Assembly: GCF_025118155.1 (NCBI RefSeq)
Contig: NW_026251391.1
Location: 251,501 to 315,500, forward strand
DNA: 64,000 nucleotides
Direction: 5' to 3'
Source: Cokeromyces recurvatus
Taxonomy: Eukaryota; Mucoromycota; Mucoromycetes; Mucorales; Mucoraceae
Made by a program: the position numbers and the translations under genes. Below are positions 46,815 to 57,065 of the stretch, one piece after another (position 1 is the stretch's first letter; each line of letters begins with the position of its first letter). Below the pieces are notes generated by a model. That model did not search any database and was not told the DNA's origin. It saw only the letters and a list, made by a program, of their open reading frames with translations.

Positions 46815-49800
46815 ATGAAAGAGCAAGTCGTTGATAATACACCAAAAAAAATGTAACTTCGATGATGTTTTTTTTTCTTTCTTTCACAAATACATGTACT
46901 AAATGATTTTAATTTTCATTGACAAAATACAAATAGTCGGTACATTCAATTTGGTGTTTTATCACCTCAAAACATGGTGAAGATTTCAGAATTTGAGATT
47001 ACTCAAAGGGATCTATATATGCCTGAAAGCCGTACACCTATCAAAGGTGGTGTTCTTGATTTAAGATTGGTAAATAAGTGGTTTATATACATAAATGTAT
47101 TTATATTTTAAAATAGTTTTCTAAGCATTTGTTTTAGGGTACAACTTTAAAAGATGCTTTTTGTGAAACTTGTGGGCAAAAGATGCAAGAATGCGCTGGC
47201 CATTGGGGCTATGTAAAGCTTGTTTTACCTATCTTTCACATTGGTTATTTTAGACCTGTTATCAATATCTTGCAGGAAATTTGTAAGGTACGTCTTTTTT
47301 TATTAAGAATTCATTTTAACAAGCTGCTTAAACCTAAGTACAAGTAGACCTGTAGTCGTGTTATGTTAGAAGAAGCTGATCGTCGAATGTATTTAAGAAG
47401 ATTAAGAGCACCTGGCTTAGATAATTTGCAACGAAATCGAATCATTAAACAAATCAATGATAAATGTAAAAAAGTCACATATTGTCCTCATTGTAATGCA
47501 GTTAATGGTGTTGTTAAGAAAGTTGGACCCATGAAGATCACACACGATAAATATCGTTTAAAACGAGTTGATGCTGAGGCAGAGCAATTTAGAAAAACGT
47601 TTGAAACAGCTGCAGCATCTATGCCTGAACTTCGATCTCATATCAGTAAAGCACAGGATGATTTAAACCCGCTTCGTGTATTAAGACTCTTTCAACGAAT
47701 TTCACCAGAGGATTGTGAATTATTGGGTTTGAGTGAAGAACATGGTAGGCCTGAATGGTATATCTGGCAATATCTTCCTGTTCCTCCTGCCTGTATTCGT
47801 CCCTCTGTTGTACAGGATGATAATACGAGTAATGAAGATGATTTGACAGCAAAATTAACCGAAATTATTTTTACTAATGCAATTATCCGCGCTGGTTTGG
47901 AAAGAGGTGTTACAGTTATGAATTTGATGGAGCAATGGGAGTTTTTACAGCTAGCTGCTGCTATGTATATCAATAGTGAATTACCTGGTGTTCCTAATGC
48001 TAACGCTGGTAAACCTAGTCGTGGTCTCTGTCAACGTTTGAAGGGTAAACAAGGTCGTTTCAGAGGTAATCTATCTGGTAAACGTGTTGATTTCTCTGGT
48101 CGTACTGTGATTTCGCCTGATCCCAACATGCGTATTGATCAAGTTGCTGTACCTGAACGTGTTGCTAAGATTCTCACTTTTCCTGAACGTGTCAATCGAC
48201 ATAATATTCATAAGCTACGCCAAAACGTTATTAATGGTCCTTTTGTTCATCCAGGTGCTAATTTCGTACAAGGTGCCAATGGTATGAAGAGATTTTTAAA
48301 GTTTGGTAATAGACAAGAAATTGCAGCAGATTTGAAAATTGGTGATATCGTTGAACGTCATCTTTCGGATAATGATGTTGTTTTGTTCAATCGTCAGCCT
48401 TCTCTTCATAGACTTTCTATTATGGCTCACTTTGCCAAGGTGATGCCTTGGAGAACATTTCGTTTCAATGAATGTGTATGTTCACCTTATAATGCTGATT
48501 TTGATGGTGATGAAATGAACATGCACTTACCACAAACACAAGAAGCCAAAGCAGAAGCTATTGAATTGATGGGTGTAAGCAGCCTTATTTTTGATTTTAT
48601 TTTATTTTATTTTATTTTTTTCTTACAGCTAATTTATTTATTTATTTATTTAGGTTAAAAATAATTTAGTTACTCCTCGTAATGGTGAACCACTTATTGC
48701 AGCTACTCAAGATTTTATTACAGCATCTTATTTAATATCACATAAGGATACTTTTTATACCCGTGGCGAATTTACTCAAGCAATTGCTATGATGGGAGAT
48801 GCTAATATGAAGATTGATATTCCTCCGCCCGTTATTTGGAAACCTCAACGTTTATGGACAGGCAAGCAAATTTTTAATATTCTTTTTAGACCTAATAAGG
48901 AAAGTAAAGTATTATTGAATGTTGAAGCAAAGACCAAGTCGTTTGTGAAAGAAGAAGGTCGTCTTCCTGATATGTGCCCCAATGATGGCTGGCTAGTTGT
49001 TCAAAATAGTGAAATCATGTGCGGTCTTGTTGATAAAGCTATTGTAGGTGATGGTAATAAAAACTCAGTGTTCTATGTCATTTTGCGTGATTATGGACCG
49101 ATTGAAGCTGCAAAATGTATGAATCGTTTAGCTAAGCTTTGCGCTAGATGGCTTGCTAATCGCGGTTTTTCAATTGGTATTAGTGATGTTACACCTGGCG
49201 AACGTTTGAGTAAAATTAAAAATGAAGAAGTTAGAATTGCTTATAAAAAGTGTGATGAAGTTATTGCTCAATATAATAGTGGACAATTAGAAACGATGGC
49301 AGGTTGTAACGAAGAACAAACGATGGAGTCCATTGTTTCTGGTATTCTATCTAATGTTCGTGGTGATCTTGGTAAAGTCTGTATGAATGAATTAAATATG
49401 TATAATTCACCTAGTATCATGGCCCGATGTGGTTCTAAGGGTTCACAAATTAACGTCTCTCAAATGGTTGCTTGTGTTGGTCAACAAATTATTAGTGGTA
49501 ATCGTATTCCAAATGGTTTCCAAGATCGTTCGTTACCTCATTTCTTGAAACATTCCAAAAGCCCTCCAGCTAAAGGTTTTGTCAGAAACAGTTTCTATAC
49601 TGGTCTCTCTCCTACTGAATTTCTTTTCCATGCTATTTCCGGTCGTGAAGGTTTGGTTGATACTGCTGTTAAAACTGCTGAAACTGGTTATATGGCTCGA
49701 CGTTTGATGAAAGCCTTTGAGGATCTTGTAACTCATTATGATCTTTCTGTCCGTAACTCTGAAGGTGCTATGTTGCAATTCTGTTATGGTGCTGATGGTT

Positions 49801-51470
49801 TAGATCCTATGACAATTGAAGGTGAAGGTATTCCTGTAGAATTTACTCGTAATTTACGTCATGTCAAAGAAACAACTCCCCCAGATAGTGATAGAGGCCT
49901 CTTACCTTGGGAAATTATTTATCTTACGGAAAAAGAAGTTCAAAGAGAAGTTTGGCAGAGAAATTGTATGCCCTCATTTATTGATATGGTTCTGAAGTTT
50001 GTCCGAGAAAAGGTTGCTGGTAAACTTGCATCTATTAGAAGAAAACATGGATTACAATCAGGTTTGGCTATTCCTGATGAAGATTATATGGATATCGATA
50101 TTGATGAAGATGAGGATGAAGCTGTGAAAGCGGTTGTTCGTAATTTATTTGTTATTACTGAACGTCAATTACGTGATTATCTTGGAGTATGTCTTTCCAA
50201 GTACATGAAAGCGAAGATTGAACCAGGTACTGCTGTTGGTGCTATTGGTGCACAATCTATTGGTGAACCTGGTACTCAGATGACACTTAAAACTTTCCAC
50301 TTTGCTGGTGTTGCTAGTATGAATATTACACTTGGTGTACCTCGTATTAAAGAAATTATTAATGCTGCTAAAGTTATTTCTACTCCTATCATTACTTGTG
50401 AACTTCACTCAAACAAAGATGTAAGAGCCGCTCGTGTTGTTAAGGGTCGTGTTGAAAAAACCACTTTAGGAGATGTAGCTATGTATATGGATGAAGTTTA
50501 TGAACCTAATGAAGCATATATTCTATTACGTATTGATCTAGATGCTATCAATAGACTTCAATTAGAAACCAATTTACACCAAATTGCCCACGCTATTAAA
50601 ACTGCTCCAAAACTTAAGATGGGCCAATTGGTAACTGATATTAATAATAATAATAATAATATTAATATTAATGCATTTGCTTTAAATAATAGGATGTTCA
50701 AACTAGTAGACCTGATATTATTCGTGTCTACGTACATGCTAAGCAAGATGAATCTATGTATTATAGTCTGAAGGCTCTTAAACGTGCTTTAACAAATGTC
50801 GTAATTACTGGTCTTCCATCCGTTGTTCGAGCTGTTATTAGTGAAAAGGAAGGTGGAAAAGGCGCTAAACAGCTATTAGTAGAAGGTTATGGTTTATTAG
50901 AGGTTATGACTACAGATGGTATTATTGGTCATGAAACTACATCCAATCATGTTATGGAAGTTGCAGACGTATTGGGTATTGAAGCTGCAAGGTAACTACA
51001 TTCATATGTAATATATATACATATATAATAGCTTACTTATTATATTTTATTAGAAATACAATTATTAAAGAAATTCAAGATACTATGTCAGCTCACGGTA
51101 TGACCATTGATCATCGTCACGTATTCTTGTTAGGTGATATTATGACTAGTAAAGGTGAAGTTTTGGGTATTACTCGTTTCGGTATTTCCAAGATGAAGGA
51201 CAGTGTACTTAGTATTGCATCTTTTGAAAAGACTACTGATCACTTGTTTGAAGCTGCATTGTACTCTAAGAAAGACGGAATTGTAGGTGTATCGGAACAA
51301 ATTATTATGGTAAGTTTATTATTGCTATTATTATTATTATTGCATTTACTAATATATACTTCTTCAAAAAGGGTATCCCTATGTCTATTGGTACTGGTTT
51401 ATTCAGATTAATCCAGAAGTCTATGAAAAGCCATATTCCTTCTCCTAGACCTTTATTATTTGACATTTAA
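46815..51470 (+). CDS. RPO31: RNA polymerase III largest subunit (Rpc160/Rpo31)
   Basis: Catalytic beta'-like subunit of nuclear RNA polymerase III, making tRNA, 5S and U6 RNA. Eight exons: 46815-46852, 46937-47069, 47138-47287, 47348-48574, 48654-50630, 50693-50991, 51054-51309, 51372-51470, giving 1392 aa. The clamp has [20 protein letters not shown] and, across the exon 3/4 joint, [26 protein letters not shown] and [14 protein letters not shown] precede the catalytic loop [17 protein letters not shown] with its three Asp. [20 protein letters not shown] is the trigger loop. Spacing [10 protein letters not shown] and an acidic [10 protein letters not shown] insert fit Pol III rather than Pol I or II, as do MKISEFEI-like N-terminal residues ([15 protein letters not shown]). 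All joints keep the frame. The AAT-rich intron 50631-50692 is easily misread as coding (poly-Asn). Confidence 0.95.
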
Positions 51471-51782
51471 TTAGGATATATATATTTCATGTAAATAAAC
51501 TACTTATTTTTTTTCCCCTAAGGTTAGGCTTTATCTATGTTTGTTGAATGAACATAAAATGTTCCTAATTCAACGTTCATTAAGTTATATATCTGAAAGT
51601 AGTCTTTTTAGTCTACGGGAAAATGTTCAATAAACGAATTTATGATAACAAATTATATGTCTTCTATTCACTGAAGGACTCCACAGTAGCTATTAACTTG
51701 TTAAAAATCTAAACTTCTATCATTAAAGATAAAAGAAGAGTATCTAGAGATGTTTCATATACGGCAAAGAAAATGATAAGCT

Positions 51783-51827
<45 letters not shown>

Positions 51828-51832
51828 AAAGG
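51471..51832. other. Convergent 3' region with A39 tract
   Basis: A 362-bp interval between the RPO31 stop and relic A. No gene is visible. An uninterrupted A39 run (51787-51825) abuts relic A, whose frame ends within a few bases of it; it may mark a truncation or insertion edge. Confidence 0.5.
51787..51825 (+). repeat. A39 homopolymer at the edge of Fanzor-like relic A
   Basis: Uninterrupted run of 39 A beginning a few bases beyond the last codon of relic A (which runs on the other strand, so the tract is poly-T downstream of it). Confidence 0.9.
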
Positions 51833-54075
51833 TTATGAGTAACAAGAATATAAAGTATTCATGAATATGTCTTCTTTTTCTCTTATTTCTTTTCGTCTTT
51901 CCTCTTCTTTTTTTGTTGCATTTTTTGAGCCGTTAATAAGAATGTTGACAGTATTTTCAACTGCGCGCTGAGAACCGACATAATTGAGCCAGTTAATTCT
52001 GGCAGTTTCAAAGCTGTAAAAATCGAACAGAACTTCCATATGCTGTAGCATATGAGTCATGTACATTTTATAATGATCTATGGACATGGTTTTCGATGAA
52101 GGAATTTGTTTTTCAACAGTCTCTACATTGGATCTTCTCTTGCTCTCTTTTTCCATTTTTTGTCGATATACATTTCCATTCATGTCATAGTATTCGGCTG
52201 AAGACAAACACCTTATGTCTGTATTCCCATGATAAGAGACGAATGCATCTTTTCTATTTGGGTCTACAGCACAAGGTCTAAAATATCTATTTATTTCTTC
52301 ACTGGTAAAATTGTGCAGTTCCAAAGAAGTCTTGCTTGTACTAGGCGATGTTGCTTGTGTTTTTCTACAGAATGATATCCTGCATGTATATCCGTCCGTA
52401 TATATGCTATTTAAAAAACATCTTTCCTTTTCGATGAGGCAAGTCTATTAAGTCTTCACGACTATTCAAATTCAAAATTAGTGTGCTCATTTCTCGTAAA
52501 CAATGTTAACACTTGCCTGTTAATGTTTAATTTCGAAAAGTCGAAGTAGGCAAATAAACATCTTTGTATCTGTTGGAAAGGAGTCTCTTCATCTTGTTTC
52601 TCCAAAAAAGCCCCAGGAAATATGCCACCTAAATTTCGGCTATCGATGTTTATAAAACGCCAATGAAGACTTGGTTTTGAAAACAAACTAAAGAGCCTGG
52701 GTGGAACGAACTTCTTTTCATTGTCTTTGCTCGTCATTTTATTCTTCTTAACCTTCTTCTTTTTTGGTCTTTTTCTATTAGGTGGATTTGTCTGCTCTGA
52801 TTGTTCTAGTAAGCCAGGCTGTGTTTGTGGGTTTTCCTCAATTAAGGCTTCGTATTTAACCAGAATATGCCTTAATGCTGGTATTATACCAAAAAGTGCT
52901 TTATTGAGAGTTTCTTTTGTCATCGGAAACGAAGGTAATCGGTTTCTGATTTCTAAAATCAATGGTTTTGAGAGGGCACGGATGTTGCCCTGGGCTTCTT
53001 CACTTAATGAAAAAGCAATGTTACCATCCATAGCTGGCTGTACCTTATGAGAAAGCACCGCATCTAAGATGTGTTCGAATACTATATGTTTTATAATGGA
53101 TATCTTCACCTCCTTTTGATAAAAAAAATGTCAATATTTGTAATGGTGTACAGTGCTACTTTTTTTAAAAAAAAAATCTCACTTACGGGAAATTTTGCAC
53201 GAACCATGTATATGAAATAGTTTGCTATAAAAGTTTGAAAGTTTTCTATGTATTAGTTGTTGTAACATGTAGCCAAAGTCTCGCACGCACTGGACAACAT
53301 TTGACCATAATTGGTCAGATCATTTCTTTTGACTATCAAGTCAACACCTTCAATACCGGCAAGTTCTATCCACGTATCTGAAATAAACGGAATTTGAGGA
53401 TACTTAGATGAGAGCTGCTCGATAGACATATTTTCGTTCATCACTCTACAGATAGAGTACCAAAAGTTTTGTTCAAAAACTACATTTGATAATATGTTTG
53501 GATGTCTTAGTATATAGAAATTAACGAAAAACTGGGTATTGATGACAACTTTTCGTAAAAACATTGATAGAATCTTGATTTTTTCAAGAGCTTCTTCGTA
53601 GACATTTTGATTTGCTGCAGACACAAAGGATTTCAGCGGTAGAGAAACAGTGTATCTTTGATAATTAAAATCAAGATTTCTGTTTAGTAACTCTTTCAAT
53701 GTAAAGTTATAGTTTGGGCATTCTTTACTCCTTGCTGAAGAATGACCAATATTTTTGCAAGATTTACACGTTAAGTTTTGTTTGCTTGAAGAAGTAGAGC
53801 TCCTTGCCCTTTTTGCATTTGCTTTATCTTTCTTTTCTTTATAAGTATCCTTTCTTTTGACACCTTTTAATAGTTTGAGTTAGTTTATTTTATCAAACAA
53901 TATAGTTTATATTACCCTTTTTTATAAATTGTTTGTTTGTGTTATCATTAACAGCTTTTGCTTGTACGCTTTCATACTTGTGCTGTTTCTTAGCCTGTAT
54001 AAAAGCTTCAACATTAGCATAAATGAGTGTACGTATGTTGTTTAAAATAAAAAGAAAGAAAGAAAGGAAGAACAA
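51833..54075 (-). pseudogene. Fanzor-like (TnpB-related RNA-guided nuclease) relic A
   Basis: Minus-strand, intron-containing broken gene. Segments: up to 54075-53916; 53863-53187; 53112-52462; about 52425-51833. Order: a zinc knuckle C-x2-C-x3-GH-x7-C at 53768-53718 (CKSCKNIGHSSARSKECP), an N-terminal wedge-like part YTVSLPLKSFVSAANQNVYE and RKVVINTQFFVNFYILRHPN, a middle with basic KRPKKKKVKK, then IYTDGYTCRISFCRK, and RuvC-I FRPCAVDPNRKDAFVSYHG with its catalytic Asp present (codon at 52262-52264), then the bridge-like helices ARINWLNYVGSQRAVENTVN. These fit Fanzor proteins as I know them. Lesions: an in-frame TAA at 53253-53255, stops with a frame change near 52425-52464, and loss of RuvC-II, zinc finger and RuvC-III where the frame ends at the A39 tract. 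The 5' start is not determined. An alternative is another Mucorales-specific mobile-element protein; relic B supports one shared family. Confidence 0.6.
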
Positions 54076-55003
54076 GATTTGTTAGCAAACCAGACATACA
54101 AAAGTATTGGCTTGCTAATTGGTATTTCACAAGTCTCGAATATATCAATTCAATATATCACGTCTACATACTAGCCTCCCAAAATGTTTTATTTTTATAA
54201 TTCATCAATCTTTACATTCAGTTACGGGGCAGTATCTATTGTCTTTTGTATTGGATCTTTTCATACTTTAATATTATTGTAGGTGGATCAATCATTTGAA
54301 TTAGGTTGATTTCATTACAGCTTTCCTTTACAGACGACATTTATTCGAGCATATATTACAATAGATAGCATGATCGTAGGTCACCATACTCTAAGAGAAA
54401 AAAAAAAGAACAAGGTTTTTCCTATGTATGGGTTGTTCTACACGCTGCTCATTTTGATCCCCCTTTTTTTTTCAGAATTGAGCAGAGTTGCTTCCGCTTT
54501 CATTAAACAATAGAAACCTTGTTGGCCAAGTAAAAGTTATATACAAATGAATTTTGAGTTCCATTCTTAGATCGTGTAGTGATATAGTGGTACAAGTGCT
54601 AGAGAAACTGACTATCTTTAAGAATTTCACTCCCAAATCGAAAAAAAAATCCCCATATTCTCTCAGTAATAAATCAGTTTCCCATTGTACAGTTAAATCA
54701 TCACCAAAAAACGGTTTTTTTTTATAAACACGCTAGCTAAACCTTCTTAAGGTTGTTCGCAAGTAGTATCCATGTAAGAGGTAAAAAAAAAAACCAGCTG
54801 ACCTATTAGCCTACAGTTGCATTTTAGTTCGTCCAACATTTTATCTCAATTTAATTTCTCCCTTTGTTTGATTTCCGTTTTTACATTTTCCAAAAAATGT
54901 AAGCTAGACGTCTGAAAATTAATTTTGATTCCTCCAGAAAAAAACTAACATTGTCTAAATTTGAAGTGTAAAAATCGTAATAAAAAAAAAACTCTCTTAT
55001 CTC
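54076..55003. other. Intergenic DNA between relic A and repeat copy 2
   Basis: About 0.9 kb. Contains a possible degenerate tRNA-like sequence (54569-54640), several A runs, and a GAACAA...TTGTTC inverted repeat near 54410-54435. No coding frame is supported. Confidence 0.4.
54569..54640 (+). repeat. Possible degenerate tRNA-like (SINE head) sequence
   Basis: GTGTAGTGATATAGTGGTAC resembles a Pol III A box with a tRNA D-arm, and GAATTTCACTCCC about 40 nt on resembles a B box; the length is about that of a tRNA and an A-run follows. The acceptor stem does not pair well, so it is at best a tRNA relic or a tRNA-derived SINE head. Confidence 0.25.
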
Positions 55004-55325
55004 TTGAATCTATTACCATCAACGTTTTATACTAAGAAAGTGAGAAAATCAATTGATGCCTGGCTCATTCGCTGGCCTTCTATATGTGCAATTCTGCTTG
55101 AGATAGACTATCTAGCTCACTCCCAAATCCCTGAACCCTCTGACCATTTTGGTGAACCCTTTGTCAATCATCTTCTTTCAATACAACAACGAATTTCTGA
55201 TAGTTAACTATCATCACTTATACATACACTTCAACATTTTCCCTTCTATCCCAAAACGGGTTTTCTTTCCATAGCGATCTGACCAGGGCAAAACAGCATA
55301 TATAAATGCTATGTGCTCATTGGTC
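55004..55325 (+). repeat. Dispersed short-ORF plus hairpin element, copy 2
   Basis: A 67-codon frame (55004-55207) with W-x2-R-W-P, LLEIDYLAHSQIPEPSDHF and FVNHLLSIQQRIS, then a hairpin at 55281-55325. Outer stem GACCA/TGGTC, middle GGGCA/TGCTC, inner AGCAta/TGCT with a short AT loop. The same stems occur in copy 1, with a different inner-stem sequence. A T-rich stretch follows. tRNA-Ser lies 116 bp further on the opposite strand. The frame starts at an ATG, but whether it is a complete small protein or one exon of a larger one is unknown. Confidence 0.6.
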
Positions 55326-55440
55326 GTTTTTTAATTTTTTTAAATAAAATTTCTTTAATCATAATAAAAAAAAAAGGGTGACGCATTTTATTACGTAATA
55401 AACATTTACATTAAATGATTCGAATTTTGAAAAAAAATAT

Positions 55441-55522
55441 CGTCGCCTGCAGGATTTGAACCTGCGCACGCAAAGCGTATATGATTTCTAGTCATACTCC
55501 TTAACCACTCGGACAAAGCGAC
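55441..55522 (-). tRNA. tRNA-Ser (anticodon AGA)
   Basis: Minus-strand 82-nt class II tRNA. Acceptor stem GTCGCTT pairs with AGGCGAC (one G-U pair), discriminator base G as in serine tRNAs. The anticodon arm TATGA-CTAGAAA-TCATA gives anticodon AGA, reading UCU/UCC after A-to-I editing. A long variable arm (ACGCTTTGCGT) and T arm GCAGGTTCAAATCCTGC are present. No intron. A T8 Pol III terminator lies a few bases downstream on the minus strand (55430-55437). Confidence 0.96.
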
Positions 55523-57065
55523 TATCTTGCTCAACAAAATTTTTCGCTATATCTATATAATTGAAATTTAGATAAAAGTCACGTGATCCGACCAATAGAA
55601 ATGCGTTTCTGAATATAAAATCCCTAACTGTCGATAATTTTTTTTGTCTCTGAGGTTGGTATTAAATTATTTGCTTTTATCGATTTTATTAATAAAATAG
55701 TAATTAACTTTGGGCGTTGCATGTTATACGGATGAAAATAAGAATTGAAACAAATCACAATTTCGCTTTTTTTTTCTTCAAAGTTTATTCTTGATTTATA
55801 CGAATGCTGTTAAAAAGTTTCAAAATTATTAGATTTACTGTTTTACAGCACTTTGGGTGAAATTGAGATTAGTTAAAAACTTTGTTAGATACAGCATTAA
55901 TATAAACTTAAAAAACATAAAATTGGCCTTTTTCTATAAATCAATATTTTCTATTAGAAAAAAAAAACAATGTTTGGGCTTGCGGTATTATTATTCTTAA
56001 CAAGAGAATACAGGAAAGTGATTACAACTAATTAACATCTCAGAAGAGATGTAATGAATATTATTTGACAAAGCTGCAATCATATTGCTACAGTCTTTGC
56101 AAGATGAAACGCCATGACATTTGTTATTGTAAATATAGATTTTATTCTATAACATGAATGGTGAACCTAATTTATATATATAAAGAAAAGTTTTTACTTT
56201 GATTATATATTTATCTATAGCAGCTACAATCAAATCAACGTATCTTTGTCTAATCAGTCATACTTCCTATAAAATATTGGTATCTTTTAATAGAAATAGC
56301 AATTAACAGTAAAAATTATGTAAAAGATGATGTTTGATTAAAAATGTTTTGAACAGATAAGAAAGAATTAAGTTTTTTTACATAAACATTAATTCTAAAG
56401 CTCCATTGTTTGTATACAATTAAACAGCTTACAATTATTTTTATTATTTTCTTCGTTCTCTCTTTTTACTAATTAAATTAATGATATTATGCTTGTTATT
56501 CTTAAACATCGCCATTCTATTGCTTTCTTTTTTTTTAAAAAAAAACCCTATCAAAACAGTAGTATTCTCAATATTTTAAAGTGCTTTTATTTTTCTATAA
56601 TCAGGTTGCATTTTCATTCCCACTAATACTATTTATTTTTCCCAAAATTATCTAGCGAAAATAGCCAAAGGTTCACTTAAAAGTTCCAAAAAAATCATTA
56701 AAAAATATATGTGATTGATATCTTGATCTTTTGCTGCTAATATCTACTTATTATTCATGTCTAGTATGCATCAATTTCAATAAAAAGTAAATATAAAATT
56801 TTGAATCACTCAATTCATGTAGCATGCATGCTTGATTAAATTTCAAAAAACTAACTCCAAAAAAAAAGGTAATTATAAAGAATCCATCACCACTCAGGTC
56901 CGGACCGCAATCTAGTAACCTCGTTAGATTTAGAGTAATAACAAAATATTAACATCGCGATTTTCGTTGCTCAAACGCGGAATTCGCGAAAATTATATAT
57001 TTGTATATTTTTTTTTAATATTTTTCCCCTTTGTTTTAAACGATTCATGATTTAGAAAAAAAAAG
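55523..57065. other. Intergenic region upstream of POL1
   Basis: 1.5 kb; no gene is seen. The first 100 bp upstream of tRNA-Ser may hold external signals; the last 130 bp contain the POL1 cell-cycle boxes. A T9A9 palindromic junction lies near 56528-56545, and TCCGGACCG occurs at 56899-56907 in an otherwise AT-rich setting. Confidence 0.5.
56955..56992 (+). promoter_or_regulatory. MCB/SCB (E2F-like) boxes of POL1
   Basis: Within 111 bp of the POL1 start: TCGCGA (56955-56960), ACGCGG (56975-56980, one base from the MCB core ACGCGT) and TTCGCGAAAA (56983-56992, an SCB/E2F-like CGCGAAA). Such boxes drive G1/S expression of replication genes in fungi. CpG-rich words are rare in this AT-rich window, so the cluster stands out. 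Confidence 0.6.

Noticed and set aside
50631..50692. Poly-Asn coding stretch in the Pol III subunit
   Set aside because: It is an AAT-repeat intron starting GTAACT and ending AATAG; removing it joins MGQL to [19 protein letters not shown], as in the family.
54410..54470. GAACAA...TTGTTC inverted repeat with GCTGCTCATTTTGATC as a fourth hairpin-element copy
   Set aside because: The stem order does not match the GACC/GGGCA...TGCTC/GGTC pattern, and the resemblance is limited to one short word.
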